DNA of 64,000 nt from an uncultured Chiayiivirga sp. (GCA_934525595.1 CAKSZJ010000013.1:1-64000); one strand, 5' to 3'; positions 16,745 through 29,429 are shown, numbered from the stretch's first letter. Notes: generated from the sequence alone by a model not told the origin. A program made the numbers and translations.

Positions 16745-17899
16745 ATGATCCGTTCACTCCAAATCGCACCTGCACTCCTGCTGGGCCTGTTGCTGACGCT
16801 CTTCACTCCGACATCGGCGGCAGCGCCCTTCGACGCAATGCTGTCATTCAGCCCGGACATCGTCACGGCTGAAACAACCAGCCAGTTTCATCGAATCAGG
16901 TATGTGGGCAACGGCCGTCCATGGGGCTGGGACTTCCGCCATGAGGATGGCGACAAGTGGCGGCAATTCGATGCCCACTTGTACGAAGTCGAGTTCCGCG
17001 ACGGCCCCTCGCTTGTGTTCCAGGTGAACCGCGAGTTCGGCGCATCGGTGACCGCTCAGCTCCAGATCTATCGCTACGCCGCCGAAGTTGGACGTATCCC
17101 ACCCGCATTGCGCGCGGGTTTCAAGACCGTTTCGATTCATCGCGGCAATATCGGATTCGGGTCGGGTGCCACTGATTTTCCCATCCACACCCACTACGCC
17201 GAACGTCTTGCTGCCATCGGCTATCTGGAGGAGTACCTGCTCTACAACGCCGTGCGCGCCTCTTTGACCCCGTCCACCCGCAATGCCGCTGCCTGGCGTG
17301 CAGCGCAGCAGGCCGATGGAGGATACGTCACCGACATTGCTGCCAGCGATCCTGAATGGGACGTTCCCGAGAGTTTCCTCGCCTACCTCGCCGCCATGCA
17401 TCGCGCCGAGCGCATCGGCACTGAACGGGTGGCGGCCATCCTCGACGCGATCCCCAACCGCATCGCCTATTTCAGGAGCCTGCGCCTCAACCTGCGCCCG
17501 CTGGCCTACGAAAACGTCATCGACGAACGCACCAAGGGCTTCTTCACCCGCGACGACATGCCCGGCCAAGGACTGGCCATCGATGTGGACGTGCCGAACA
17601 ACGTAGTGGAAGCGGTGTGGTACACGGCGTCGCCCGACACCGGCCAACTGGTTTGGTATTCGCTGTTCGGCGACATTCGCGGCGACCGCACCGGCGATCT
17701 TCTGATCTTCCGCAACGCCGGCGCGCGCTTCGTGGAAAGTGCCCCGATCCGCCCAACCCGCGTCGGCGTGGCAACGCTACACCTTATCGACTGCGACACG
17801 GTGGAGCTGGAATACAACTTGCACGCCCACCAGCGAACCGGCACGCTGCGTCTTGACAGAACCCTCAGCTCGCCCGAAGCCTGCGCGCTGGTGGATTGA
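16745..17899 (+). CDS. Secreted protein with Lysobacterales WYTY-type C-terminal module
   Basis: The 384-aa product starts with a clear signal peptide (residues 1-27, LLLGLLLTLFTPTSAAA). Residues about 28-260 match nothing I recognise. The last 115 residues look like a module common in secreted proteins of this order: GQGLAIDVDVPNN, AVWYTASPDTGQLVWYSLFGD, LLIFRNAGARF, then VGVATLHLIDCD and LRLDRTLSSPEAC, with a probable disulfide between the two cysteines. Function is unknown. The ATG at 16745 is chosen because it begins the signal peptide. The gene faces the XRE regulator and is followed at 75 bp by a membrane-protein gene. Confidence 0.7.
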   Translation: MIRSLQIAPALLLGLLLTLFTPTSAAAPFDAMLSFSPDIVTAETTSQFHRIRYVGNGRPWGWDFRHEDGDKWRQFDAHLYEVEFRDGPSLVFQVNREFGASVTAQLQIYRYAAEVGRIPPALRAGFKTVSIHRGNIGFGSGATDFPIHTHYAERLAAIGYLEEYLLYNAVRASLTPSTRNAAAWRAAQQADGGYVTDIAASDPEWDVPESFLAYLAAMHRAERIGTERVAAILDAIPNRIAYFRSLRLNLRPLAYENVIDERTKGFFTRDDMPGQGLAIDVDVPNNVVEAVWYTASPDTGQLVWYSLFGDIRGDRTGDLLIFRNAGARFVESAPIRPTRVGVATLHLIDCDTVELEYNLHAHQRTGTLRLDRTLSSPEACALVD

Positions 17900-17974
17900 T
17901 GCAACCCTTGCGGGACCAGCGACACCGGCCCCCCCGCCGCTGAATGTGCGAAGACACCTACACTCAAGACCACT

Positions 17975-19240
17975 ATGCCCAACCCAACCTACCGCCTCTC
18001 CTGGCGACGCGGCTTACCGTGCCTTCTGGTCTGGCTAATCACCGCCATCGCGGCAACAACTGCCATCGCATCGCCCGTGCCAGAAACTGACGAGCCCCTC
18101 GTCACCACAAGCGCCGAACTTCTGCCCGGCGTGGAAATCGCTTCGGAGATCACCAAGGTTTCGGGCATCGCTGTTTCGCCGCTACTGGGTGTCAGTGCCG
18201 TAGGCGCATGGAGCTACCTGCGCGCAACCGAGGCCAAGCGCGCCACGCTGCCGTGGTTTTGTCACCCTGCCATCTGGGGCATCGGCCTTTCATTGGTGAT
18301 GCTGGCGAAGTTGAAGGATCTGGCCGGGACGGTATTGCCGCCGCTGGTGAAAAAGCCGTTGGATATGGCCGAACTGTTCGAGGACAAGGCCAGCGCGCTG
18401 CTTGCGGCCGGAACCATCGTGCCAACCACCGTACCGCGTATCGCCGACCAGCTACTGGCGATGCAGGCAGCGCAGGAACCCCTGCCCTATGCGCTCAATC
18501 AAGCCTCGCTGCTGCCGTTCGATCTGCCTTCCGTGGCGGTCATGATCGCGCTCGTCCCCGCCATACTGTTCATCTTCGGCGTGGTGTGGCTGATGTCACA
18601 CGCAATCGATGTGTTGATCGCGATCAGCCCGTTCGGCATGGTCGATATCGTGTTGAAATCCATCAAGGGGCTGTTACTGCTCGCTCTGACGATTCCGTTC
18701 CTGATCCATCCGCTGTTCGGCGGCGTCGTGACCGCGCTCATCGTCGCGCTGGCGGCCTGGCTGGCACCTGCCGCATTCCGCCTTATGGTGTTCGGAACCG
18801 TCATGTCGCTGGACGTACTGTGGCCTTGGGGCCGCACCGTCACGCCAGCCAATGCCCATGCGTTTACCGCCCGCCGCATCGATGGGGTTCCAGTGCGCAC
18901 CTATGGCCGGCTTTCGCCTGCTCCCGGCGGCACGGTGCGTTTCAGCTACCGCCCCTGGCTGCTGCTGCCGCGCAGGACGCTCGTGCTCGAGCACGGCGAA
19001 CTTTGCCTCGGGTGCGGACTGTTGTTCCCAAGCCTGATGCGCCGCGCCGGGAACGATGCGTGGCAGCGGCTGTTCTCCTTCCTGCCACGTTATCGCGGAC
19101 ACGAGACGGCGCTATCCGGCACCCACTCCATCACGCACATCCTCGACAACCGTCTGATCCGTGGCTTCCGCGCGATGAAAGCGTGGTTTTCGGATCTCGT
19201 TGGTCGCTCGCGCACTGCGCTGTCTGCGCGATTGAGCTGA
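17975..19240 (+). CDS. Polytopic membrane protein of unknown function (DUF4126-like N-terminal half)
   Basis: The 421-aa protein has a signal-like helix at 14-34 and about six more hydrophobic segments (SPLLGVSAVGAWSYL; HPAIWGIGLSLVMLAK; FDLPSVAVMIALVPAILFIF; IVLKSIKGLLLLALTIPFLI; VVTALIVALAAWLAPAAF). The pattern resembles DUF4126 proteins in the first half, but this is uncertain. The C-terminal 130 residues are soluble, with a YRPWLLLPRRTLVL segment and a possible CLGCG metal or redox site near 347. It is probably cotranscribed with its upstream and downstream neighbours. No function can be assigned. Confidence 0.65.
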   Translation: MPNPTYRLSWRRGLPCLLVWLITAIAATTAIASPVPETDEPLVTTSAELLPGVEIASEITKVSGIAVSPLLGVSAVGAWSYLRATEAKRATLPWFCHPAIWGIGLSLVMLAKLKDLAGTVLPPLVKKPLDMAELFEDKASALLAAGTIVPTTVPRIADQLLAMQAAQEPLPYALNQASLLPFDLPSVAVMIALVPAILFIFGVVWLMSHAIDVLIAISPFGMVDIVLKSIKGLLLLALTIPFLIHPLFGGVVTALIVALAAWLAPAAFRLMVFGTVMSLDVLWPWGRTVTPANAHAFTARRIDGVPVRTYGRLSPAPGGTVRFSYRPWLLLPRRTLVLEHGELCLGCGLLFPSLMRRAGNDAWQRLFSFLPRYRGHETALSGTHSITHILDNRLIRGFRAMKAWFSDLVGRSRTALSARLS

Positions 19241-19272
19241 ACTTTGCCTTCGTGCCCGACATCAGCGTCCCC

Positions 19273-19488
19273 ATGGCCAACTTCAACGCATGGCTCGACC
19301 ATGTTCGTGAAAACGCGCAAACCGCGCCAAACCACGATGCGTTCGAAGTCTGCCTTGAACGCGATTCGCCGAACACGGGCTCCATCAACCCGTCCAGTCC
19401 GGGTCTCGCCTGGGCATTGCTGAAGGTTGTCGGCTATGCCTTCCTGCTGGGATTTGTGCTGATTGCTTTGAAGTCGTGCCTGGCGTGA
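19273..19488 (+). CDS. Small single-pass membrane protein
   Basis: The 71-aa frame from an ATG at 19273 has a hydrophilic N-terminal part (MANFNAWLDHVRENAQ) and one C-terminal membrane helix (WALLKVVGYAFLLGFVLIAL) ending in KSCLA. It starts 32 bp after the membrane-protein gene and ends just before the repeat region. No family is recognised. Its placement suggests it is the last gene of the 16745-19488 unit. Confidence 0.5.
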   Translation: MANFNAWLDHVRENAQTAPNHDAFEVCLERDSPNTGSINPSSPGLAWALLKVVGYAFLLGFVLIALKSCLA

Positions 19489-19501
19489 TTCATCAGACGG
19501 C

Positions 19502-19823
19502 GCGTCGGGGGCGTAGCCCCGACCTACAAGGGCAGGCGTCCGTAGGTCGGCCCTACGTGGCCGACGGCGGCTTGCCGGGTCATCCTGCCGCAACCCGGAT
19601 CGCCGCAGTTTGGCGGGTATACGGGAAAGACTATGCGTCGGGGGCGTAGCCCCGACCTACAAAGACAGGCTTCCGTAGGTCGGCCCTACGTGGCCGACGG
19701 CGGCTTGGCGGGGCATCCTGCCGCAACCCGGATCGCCGCGGCTTGGCGGGGATACGGGAAAACAGACTATGCGTCGGGGACGTAGCCCCGACCTACAAGG
19801 GCAGGCGTCCGTAGGCCGGCCCT
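19502..19823. repeat. Three tandem copies of a 133-136 bp palindromic element
   Basis: Units start at 19502, 19635 and 19771 (the last is partial). Each begins GCGTCGGGGGCGTAGCCCCG, followed by ACCTAC, a short variable part, then CGTAGGTCGGCCCTACGTGG. The two parts are themselves palindromic, and the complete units end with GCTTGGCGGG-TACGGGAAA. Copies differ at only a few bases, so the array is recent or maintained. Single related elements occur near 32645, 51281 and 51448. It fills the 373-bp gap between the 71-aa gene and phoH; no gene is seen in it. Confidence 0.85.
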
Positions 19824-19861
19824 CACTGGCCCCTGCCCGCCGCGCGCGGTAGCCTTTCGCG

Positions 19862-20839
19862 ATGAATACGCTTTCCCAGCACGATTTCGCGCTCAGCCCC
19901 GAAGACAACGAGCGCCTGGCCAGCCTGTGCGGCCCGATGGACCAGCACCTGCGCCAGGTCGAACTGCGCCTGGGCGTGGAGGTGAGCAACCGCGGCTTCG
20001 TGTTCCGGGTGATCGGCGACGAGCCTGCGGTGCAGGTGGCCGAGCGCACGCTGCGCGCGCTTTACGAGCAGGCCGAAACCGTCACCCTCCAGCCGCACGA
20101 TGTCCATCTCGCGCTGCAGGAATCCGGCGCCGAGCGCCTCGCTCGCGAGGCCTCCAGCGAGGCCGCCGAAGGCGCGCAGGAGGTGGCCATCAAGGTCAAG
20201 CGCGGCACCATCCGCGGGCGCGGCGCCAACCAGGTGCGCTACCTCCACGCCATCGCCACGCACGACGTCAACTTCGGCATCGGCCCGGCCGGCACCGGCA
20301 AGACCTTTCTCGCGGTGGCCAGCGCGGTGGAGGCACTCAACCAGTCGCGCGTGCAGCGCCTGGTCCTGGTGCGCCCGGCGGTGGAGGCGGGCGAGAAGCT
20401 CGGCTTCCTGCCCGGCGATCTCACCCAGAAGGTCGATCCCTACCTGCGGCCGCTCTACGATGCGCTCTACGAGATGCTGGGCGTGGAAAAGGTCGCCCGC
20501 CTGATCGAACGCAGCGTGATCGAAGTCGCACCGCTGGCCTACATGCGCGGCCGCACCCTCAACGACGCCTGGGTGATCCTCGACGAGGCGCAGAACACCA
20601 CGATCGAGCAGATGAAGATGTTCCTGACCCGCATCGGGTTCGGCTCCACCGCGGTCATCACCGGCGATCTGACCCAGACCGACCTTCCGCGCGGGCAGAA
20701 GTCCGGCCTGCGCGACGCGGTGGAAGTGCTGCGCGCGGTGGATGGCCTGAGCTTCACCTTCTTCACCGCGCACGACGTGGTGCGTCATCCGCTGGTGGCG
20801 CGCATCGTGCGCGCCTACGAAGGCCGGGAAACGCCATGA
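19862..20839 (+). CDS. phoH: PhoH-like ATPase (PhoL/YbeZ)
   Basis: The 325-aa protein has an N-terminal KH-like region (residues 10-80), then the PhoH P-loop domain: Walker [37 protein letters not shown], Walker [21 protein letters not shown] and the [12 protein letters not shown] motif. PhoH-type proteins are RNA-linked ATPases tied to ribosome maturation and partner with YbeY. The stop overlaps the ybeY ATG. In many gammaproteobacteria the preceding gene is miaB; here the tandem repeat array occupies that place. Confidence 0.95.
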   Translation: MNTLSQHDFALSPEDNERLASLCGPMDQHLRQVELRLGVEVSNRGFVFRVIGDEPAVQVAERTLRALYEQAETVTLQPHDVHLALQESGAERLAREASSEAAEGAQEVAIKVKRGTIRGRGANQVRYLHAIATHDVNFGIGPAGTGKTFLAVASAVEALNQSRVQRLVLVRPAVEAGEKLGFLPGDLTQKVDPYLRPLYDALYEMLGVEKVARLIERSVIEVAPLAYMRGRTLNDAWVILDEAQNTTIEQMKMFLTRIGFGSTAVITGDLTQTDLPRGQKSGLRDAVEVLRAVDGLSFTFFTAHDVVRHPLVARIVRAYEGRETP

Positions 20840-21312
20840 TCCTGCCCGCCGGCGAATCCCTCGAGCTGGAGCTGGGCGTGAGCTACGCCCTGCCGCGCCG
20901 CGGCCTGCCTTCGGCGGTGTCGTTTCGCCGCTGGGTCGCGGCGGCCCTGCGGGGTCGCGTCCGGCGCGCGGACCTGGCGCTGCGGCTGGTGGACGAGCGC
21001 GAAGGCTGCGCGCTCAATCGCCACTACCGCGGCAAGGACTATCCCACCAACGTGCTCAGCTTCCCCGCGGAACTGCCGCCCGGCGTGGAGCTGCCGATCC
21101 TGGGCGATATCGTGCTGTGCGCGCCGGTAGTGGCACACGAGGCGCGTGAACAGGGAAAGATCCTGGCGCACCACTATGCCCATCTCACCGTGCACGGCGT
21201 GCTGCATCTCCTGGGCTTCGACCACATCGATCCCCGCGAAGCCGAGGCGATGGAACTGCTGGAGCGGCGCGTGCTGGCCGACCTGGGCATTGGCGACCCG
21301 TATCGCGACTGA
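20836..21312 (+). CDS. ybeY: YbeY endoribonuclease / rRNA maturation factor
   Basis: The 158-aa metal-dependent RNase works in 16S rRNA 3'-end processing and ribosome quality control. The zinc motif [15 protein letters not shown] (three histidines) is intact, preceded by [18 protein letters not shown] and LGDIVLC. It starts ATGA-overlapping phoH, so the two are translationally coupled. The C-terminal [16 protein letters not shown] is typical. Confidence 0.95.
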   Translation: MILPAGESLELELGVSYALPRRGLPSAVSFRRWVAAALRGRVRRADLALRLVDEREGCALNRHYRGKDYPTNVLSFPAELPPGVELPILGDIVLCAPVVAHEAREQGKILAHHYAHLTVHGVLHLLGFDHIDPREAEAMELLERRVLADLGIGDPYRD

Positions 21313-21412
21313 GCACGTGCGCGCTTCCGCCCCCGCGGCCCGCGCCCCGGCGCCCGGCCATTTGGGCTAGACTCCCTCTCTCCACAACTGACGGTCTTTA
21401 CCGCCCCACCCA

Positions 21413-22264
21413 ATGCCCGAGGAACCCAGTAGTAGCAGCGGCTCGCCGTCGAAATCCTGGCTTGAACGTCTTGGCCAGGCCCTTTCGAACGAGCCGCGCA
21501 GCCGCGAAGAACTGCTCGACGAACTTCGCACCGCCCAGGCCAACGGCCTGCTTTCCGCCGACACCCTGGCGATGATGGAGGGCGCGATCAAGGTCACCCA
21601 GCAAAGCGTGGGCGATGTGATGGTGCCGCGCGCGCAGATGGTGTCGATCGACGTCGAATCCCCCTATCTGGACGTAGTGAAGATCGCGGTGGAGTCCGGC
21701 CACTCGCGTTTCCCGGTGCACGGCGAGGATCGCGACGAGGTGCTGGGCATCCTGCTCGCCAAGGACCTCCTCCGCGCGGTCGCCGAGGGACGCCAGCCCG
21801 GCACGCTTCGCGAACTGCTTCGGCCCGCGGTGCTGATTCCCGAGTCCAAACGCCTCAACGTGCTGCTCAAGGAATTCCGCCTCACCCGCAACCACATGGC
21901 GATCGTGGTGGACGAATACGGCGGCGTCGCCGGCCTGGTGACGATCGAGAACCTGCTCGAACAGATCGTCGGCGAGATCGATGACGAGTACGACGACGAG
22001 CCGGACGAGGGCCTGATCCAGGCGCACGCCGACGGGCGCTACGTGGTCGACGCGCTGACTCCGATCGGCGAATTCAACAAGCGTTTCGGCGCCGAATTCG
22101 ACGACAGCGAATACGACACCCTGGGCGGGATGCTGGCGGCGGCCATCGGCCACCTTCCGGAAACGGGCGAGGAAATCAACATCGGCCGCTTCGACTTCCG
22201 CATCGCGCGCGCCGACGCGCGCCGCGTACATGCGCTGCACATGACCGTACGCGGCGATGCCTGA
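21413..22264 (+). CDS. corC: CorC/HlyC-type CBS-domain protein
   Basis: The 283-aa protein matches the cytosolic CorC (YbeX) group: a short lead, VGDVMVPRAQMVSIDVE, two CBS motifs (residues about 65-190: SRFPVHGEDRDEVLGILLAKDLL; NHMAIVVDEYGGVAGLVTIENLLEQIVGEI), and a C-terminal transporter-associated domain (YDTLGGMLAAAIGHLP). E. coli CorC supports Mg2+/Co2+ efflux and ribosome function with YbeY. It completes the phoH-ybeY-corC cluster; the usual downstream lnt gene is absent and a DUF4105 gene overlaps its stop by 8 bp. Confidence 0.93.
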   Translation: MPEEPSSSSGSPSKSWLERLGQALSNEPRSREELLDELRTAQANGLLSADTLAMMEGAIKVTQQSVGDVMVPRAQMVSIDVESPYLDVVKIAVESGHSRFPVHGEDRDEVLGILLAKDLLRAVAEGRQPGTLRELLRPAVLIPESKRLNVLLKEFRLTRNHMAIVVDEYGGVAGLVTIENLLEQIVGEIDDEYDDEPDEGLIQAHADGRYVVDALTPIGEFNKRFGAEFDDSEYDTLGGMLAAAIGHLPETGEEINIGRFDFRIARADARRVHALHMTVRGDA

Positions 22265-23507
22265 GCGCGCTGTGCCCGGCGGCGCACCGCGCAGGCGCGC
22301 GCCGACCCTGCTCGACATCCTGCCGCTCCTGTGCGCGCTTTGGCTGGCACTCGGCGCGGCCAGGGCGCTCGCAGCGCCGGACGTCACCCCTCCCCGCATC
22401 GGCGTGGTGACGATGACACCGGGCAGCGAGTACTGGTCGCGCTTCGGACACAACGCCCTGGTGGTGGACGACCCGGAACGCGGCCTGCGCATTTCCTACA
22501 ACTTCGGCTATTTCGACTTCGACCAGCCGGGCTTCTTCGCCAACTTCCTGCGCGGCGACATGCGCTACCGGCTGGTGGCGATGACGCTCGACGACGACCT
22601 GCGCAGCTATGCCGCCGAAGGCCGCGGCGCGACGCTGCAGTGGCTCGACCTCGAACCCGGGCAGGCCCTCGCGGTGCGCGACCATCTGGCCTGGAACGCG
22701 CGTCCGGAAAACGCCGAATACCGCTACGACTACTTCGCAGACAACTGCTCCACGCGCGTGCGCGACGTGCTCGACCGCGCGCTCGGAGGCGCGCTCGCGC
22801 ACCAGCTTTCCGGGCGCTCGCACGGACTGACCTACCGGGCAGAATCACTGCGCCTGGGCGCCGGCATCCCCTGGATGGCGCTGGGCATGCACGCGGGCCT
22901 TGGCCCCTATGCCGACCGTCCGCTGTCCATCTGGGACGAGGCCTTCGTTCCGCGTCGGCTGGCCGATGCGCTGGATCGCGCCAACGGCACAGCGGGCCGG
23001 CCGCTGGTAGCCGAACGCGCATCCCTGCTGGAAGACCACCTGCGGCTGGAACGGGCGGGCGCGCCGGCGCTGCGCGCGGCGTTCGCCGCGTGCGGCATCG
23101 CGCTGGCGCTGGCGATTGGCATGCTGCTGCGCCCCGGTGCGGGCCGCGGTGCGCGGCGCGCCGGCGGCATGCTGGCCGCAGGTTTCTGCCTGGCCTGCGG
23201 CCTTTCCGGGCTGGTGCTTCTGACGCTGTGGGGCTTCACCGAGCACCGCGCCGCCTGGGGCAACGAGAACATCCTGCTGTTCAACCCGCTGTGCCTGGCG
23301 CTGCTGGCGGCGCTGCCGGCGCTGCTGCGTGACGAAGTGCCGCCGCTCTGGCTGCGCCGCGTGGCCCACGTCGTGCTGGCCTGCGTGGCGCTGGCGCTGT
23401 TCCTGCGGTTCCTGCCATTCCGGGTGCAGAACAACGGCGACTTCATCGCGCTCATCGCGCCGGTCCACGCCGCGCTGGCGTGGCGGCTTTCGCGCGCCGG
23501 CGCCTGA
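22257..23507 (+). CDS. DUF4105 membrane protein
   Basis: The 416-aa protein has a signal-type helix (about 17-40), then a DUF4105 domain: VTMTPGSEYWSRFGHNALVV, FNFGYFDFDQ-like YNFGYFDFDQPGFFANFLRGDMRY, and YRYDYFADNCSTRVRDVLD, which resembles the cysteine-histidine core of NlpC/P60-like peptidase families. The last 150 residues hold about four membrane helices. DUF4105 proteins of Bacteroidetes and proteobacteria are envelope-associated and of unproven activity. Its ATG lies inside the corC stop region, indicating coupling; the alternative of a lipid or lipoprotein-modifying role comes only from position. Confidence 0.85.
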   Translation: MPERAVPGGAPRRRAPTLLDILPLLCALWLALGAARALAAPDVTPPRIGVVTMTPGSEYWSRFGHNALVVDDPERGLRISYNFGYFDFDQPGFFANFLRGDMRYRLVAMTLDDDLRSYAAEGRGATLQWLDLEPGQALAVRDHLAWNARPENAEYRYDYFADNCSTRVRDVLDRALGGALAHQLSGRSHGLTYRAESLRLGAGIPWMALGMHAGLGPYADRPLSIWDEAFVPRRLADALDRANGTAGRPLVAERASLLEDHLRLERAGAPALRAAFAACGIALALAIGMLLRPGAGRGARRAGGMLAAGFCLACGLSGLVLLTLWGFTEHRAAWGNENILLFNPLCLALLAALPALLRDEVPPLWLRRVAHVVLACVALALFLRFLPFRVQNNGDFIALIAPVHAALAWRLSRAGA

Positions 23508-23708
23508 CTGCCGAGTCGCAGCATACGCAATGCCCGGCACGCGACCCCGACGAAGTGAACCGCACCGGCCCGAGGTTTCTCGCCCGTTTCCTCGGGTTTT
23601 CCGGCGTTTTCGTCCCGACTCGCCCCAATCCCTCGCCCCTGCGTCCACAAACGGCCGCGAATCTGAACTACGCCTTCAGTCGAATGCTCGATTCTCCGGG
23701 GCGACGGC

Positions 23709-23714
23709 TATAAT
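23709..23714 (+). promoter_or_regulatory. sucA promoter -10 element
   Basis: TATAAT, a perfect -10 match (context ACGGCTATAATCGGC), lies 91 bp upstream of the sucA start. The -35 region is weak (GCTCGA at 17 bp). The 297-bp gap between the DUF4105 gene and sucA otherwise shows nothing notable. Confidence 0.5.
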
Positions 23715-23804
23715 CGGCGGCTGCCAGCCTCCCGTTTCACCGGCGGCGCCTTACCTTTCCTCCCCACCAGCAGCGCCGGCACCGCCGGCCCCGGCAAGGC
23801 CATC

Positions 23805-26642
<2,838 letters not shown>

Positions 26643-26701
26643 CGCGCCGCAGATCTCCCGCCCAATCCACGCCTACCCCGAACACATAAAGGACGAACGC
26701 C

Positions 26702-27883
26702 ATGTCCATCGAAGTCAAAGTCCCGGTGCTGCCGGAATCCGTCTCCGACGCGACCATCGCCAACTGGCGCAAGAAGGTCGGCGAGGCCGTCGCGCGCGAC
26801 GAGAACCTGGTTGACCTGGAAACCGACAAGGTCGTGCTGGAGGTTCCCTCGCCGGTGGACGGCGTGCTCCGGGAAATCCGCTTCGACACCGGCGCCACCG
26901 TCACCTCCGAACAGGTCATCGCGGTGATCGAACAGGGCGCCGCCGCTCCGGCACCCGCCAAGGCCGAGGCGCCCGCCTTGGCCGCTGCCGCACCGGCCAA
27001 GGCGGCACCTGCCGCCGCGGCACCATCGGCCGCCGGCACCGGCCAGCTGCCGCCGGGCGCGCGCTTTGCCGCCGAGGTCAACCAGGTCAATCCTGCGGAC
27101 GTCGCCGGCACCGGCCGGCGCGGCGCGGTGACCAAGGAAGACATCGTCAACCACGTCCGCAACGCCCCGCTCGGCGGCGGCGCACGCCCCGAAGAGCGCG
27201 TGCCGATGACCCGCATCCGCGCCCGCATCGCCGAGCGCCTGATGCACTCCAAGAACTCCATTGCGATGCTGACCTCGTTCAACGAGATCAACCTCGGCAA
27301 GGTCATGGCGATGCGCAAGGAGATGCAGGAGTCGTTCGAGAAGCAGTACGGCATCAAGCTCGGCTTCATGAGCTTCTTCGCCAAGGCCGCGGCCGAGGCG
27401 CTCAAGCGCCACCCCATCGTCAACGCCTCGGTCGACGGCAACGACATCATCTACCACGGCTACGCCGACATTTCCGTCGCCGTCTCCACCGACAAGGGCC
27501 TGGTGACTCCGGTGCTGCGCAACGTGGAGCGCATGGGCTTCGCCGACGTGGAGCGTGCCATCGCCGACTACGCCAAGGCCGCGCGCGAAGGTGGCCTGAA
27601 GCTGGAAGACCTGCAGGGCGGCACGTTCACCATCACCAACGGCGGCACCTTCGGCTCGCTGTTCTCCACGCCGATCGTGAATCCGCCGCAGTCCGCCATC
27701 CTGGGCATGCACGCCATCAAGGAACGTCCGATCGTCGAGAACGGCCAGATCGTCATCGCCCCGATGATGTACGTCGCCATCTCCTACGACCACCGCATCA
27801 TCGACGGCAAGGACGCGGTGCTGTTCCTGGTGGACATCAAGAACCAGCTCGAAAACCCGCATCGGATGCTGCTCGGCCTTTGA
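26702..27883 (+). CDS. sucB: 2-oxoglutarate dehydrogenase E2, dihydrolipoyl succinyltransferase
   Basis: The 393-aa subunit has an N-terminal lipoyl domain (residues 1-77, lipoyl lysine in [14 protein letters not shown]), an Ala/Pro linker, a peripheral subunit-binding domain (about 115-155, [21 protein letters not shown]), and the catalytic domain ending with [15 protein letters not shown], where the histidine and aspartate catalyse acyl transfer to CoA. It lies between sucA and lpdA in one operon. Confidence 0.97.
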   Translation: MSIEVKVPVLPESVSDATIANWRKKVGEAVARDENLVDLETDKVVLEVPSPVDGVLREIRFDTGATVTSEQVIAVIEQGAAAPAPAKAEAPALAAAAPAKAAPAAAAPSAAGTGQLPPGARFAAEVNQVNPADVAGTGRRGAVTKEDIVNHVRNAPLGGGARPEERVPMTRIRARIAERLMHSKNSIAMLTSFNEINLGKVMAMRKEMQESFEKQYGIKLGFMSFFAKAAAEALKRHPIVNASVDGNDIIYHGYADISVAVSTDKGLVTPVLRNVERMGFADVERAIADYAKAAREGGLKLEDLQGGTFTITNGGTFGSLFSTPIVNPPQSAILGMHAIKERPIVENGQIVIAPMMYVAISYDHRIIDGKDAVLFLVDIKNQLENPHRMLLGL

Positions 27884-27902
27884 GCCAGGCCGCATCCCGG
27901 GG

Positions 27903-27979
27903 CCGGGAAATCGCGAACAGGGAATCATCAAGGCAGCAGCCCGAAAGATCCCGTTCTTCCGATTTCCCGCGCCCGGTTC
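27903..27979. repeat. Extragenic repeat-like element between sucB and lpdA
   Basis: The 121-bp gap contains GGGAAATCG (27906-27914) and its complement CGATTTCCC (about 27960-27968), plus GGGAATCATCAAGGCAGC, similar to the accB-accC gap. It has the same inverted-end design, shorter. It could form a hairpin within the operon transcript. Confidence 0.45.
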
Positions 27980-28004
27980 CCCCTTCCCGTTGAGAGCCAA
28001 TCCA

Positions 28005-29429
28005 ATGAGCGACCAATTCGACGTCATCGTCATCGGCGGCGGCCCCGCCGGCTATCACGCCGCGATCCGCGCGGCGCAGCTGGGCAAGAAGGTGGCCTGC
28101 GTCGACGCGGCGCTGGGCAAGGACGGCAAGCCGGCGCTGGGCGGCACCTGCCTGCGCGTGGGCTGCATCCCGTCCAAGGCGCTGCTCGATTCCAGCCGCC
28201 AGTTCTGGAACATGGGCCACCTGTTCGCCCAGCACGGCATCAGCTTCGAGAAGCCGGCGATCGACGTGGCCAGGATGGTCGCGCGCAAGGACGCCATCGT
28301 GAAGCAGTTCACCGGCGGCATCGCGGCGCTGTTCAAGGCCAACAAGGTCACCGCGTACCATGGCTTCGGCCAATTGCAGCCGGGCCGCGTGGTGGCGGTG
28401 AAGCAGCACGATGGCACCATGCTCGAGCTGAAGGCAACGAACGTGATCCTCGCCGCCGGCTCCGATTCGATCGAGCTGCCGTTCGCCAAGTTCGGCGAGC
28501 ACATCATCGACAACGTCGGCGCGCTCGACCTTCCCGCCGTGCCCAAGCGTCTGGGCGTGATCGGTGCCGGCGTCATCGGCCTGGAACTGGGCAGCGTGTG
28601 GAAGCGCCTGGGCGCCGAGGTCACCATCCTCGAAGGCCTGCCTGGCTTCCTCACCGCCGCCGACGCCGAGGTCAGCAAGGTCGCCGCGCGCGAGTTCAAG
28701 AAGCAGGGCCTGGACATCCGGCTCGGCTGCAAGGTGTCCAACACCGAGGTCAAGGCCGACGGCGTGCACGTCAGCTACACCGATGCCAAGGGCGCCGCGC
28801 AGGTGCTCGTGGTCGACAAGCTGCTGGTGGCCGTGGGCCGCCGCCCCGCCACCAAGGGGCTGTTGGCCGAGGGCACGGGCGTCAAGCTCAGCGAGCGCGG
28901 CCAGATCGAGGTGGATGCGCACTGCTTCACCGGCGCCGAGGGTGTCTGGGCCATCGGCGACTGCGTGCGCGGCCCGATGCTGGCGCACAAAGGCTTCGAG
29001 GAAGGCATCGCGGTCGCCGAGCTGATCGCGGGGCTGCCGGGCCACGTCAACTACGACACCATCCCGAACGTGATCTACACCGAGCCGGAAGTAGCCTGGG
29101 TCGGCAAGACCGAGGAACAGCTCAAGTCCGAAGGCGTTCCCTACAAAGCCGGCAGCTTCCCGTTCGCCGCCGTGGGCCGCGCCGTGGCCATGGCCGAACC
29201 GGCCGGCTTCGTGAAGGTGCTGGCGCACGCCGAGACCGACCGCGTGCTGGGCATGCACCTGGTCGGCGCGAACGTCTCCGAGCTGGTGCACGAAGGCGTG
29301 CTGGCGATGGAGTTCAAGGGCAGCGCCGACGACCTGGCGCGCATCTGCCACGCCCACCCCTCACTCTCCGAAGCCGTCCACGACGCCGCCATGGCGGTGG
29401 ACAAGCGGGCGATTCACAAGGTCAACTGA
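28005..29429 (+). CDS. lpdA: Dihydrolipoyl dehydrogenase (E3)
   Basis: The 474-aa flavoprotein reoxidises the lipoyl arm of SucB with NAD+. It has the FAD fold (DVIVIGGGPAGYHAAIRAAQLGKK), the redox disulfide in GGTCLRVGCIPSKALLDSS, an NAD domain (GVIGAGVIGLELGSVWKRLGA), AIGDCVRGPMLAHKGFEEG and the C-terminal catalytic HAHPSLSEAVHDA. The ATG at 28005 (MSDQFDVIVIG) is chosen over a TTG 15 bp upstream because it matches family starts. It is the third gene of the suc operon. Confidence 0.96.
   Translation: MSDQFDVIVIGGGPAGYHAAIRAAQLGKKVACVDAALGKDGKPALGGTCLRVGCIPSKALLDSSRQFWNMGHLFAQHGISFEKPAIDVARMVARKDAIVKQFTGGIAALFKANKVTAYHGFGQLQPGRVVAVKQHDGTMLELKATNVILAAGSDSIELPFAKFGEHIIDNVGALDLPAVPKRLGVIGAGVIGLELGSVWKRLGAEVTILEGLPGFLTAADAEVSKVAAREFKKQGLDIRLGCKVSNTEVKADGVHVSYTDAKGAAQVLVVDKLLVAVGRRPATKGLLAEGTGVKLSERGQIEVDAHCFTGAEGVWAIGDCVRGPMLAHKGFEEGIAVAELIAGLPGHVNYDTIPNVIYTEPEVAWVGKTEEQLKSEGVPYKAGSFPFAAVGRAVAMAEPAGFVKVLAHAETDRVLGMHLVGANVSELVHEGVLAMEFKGSADDLARICHAHPSLSEAVHDAAMAVDKRAIHKVN

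Noticed and set aside
19502..19823. Possible CRISPR array
   Set aside because: Repeat units are 133-136 bp in direct contact, internally palindromic, with no unique spacers of regular size and no cas genes nearby.
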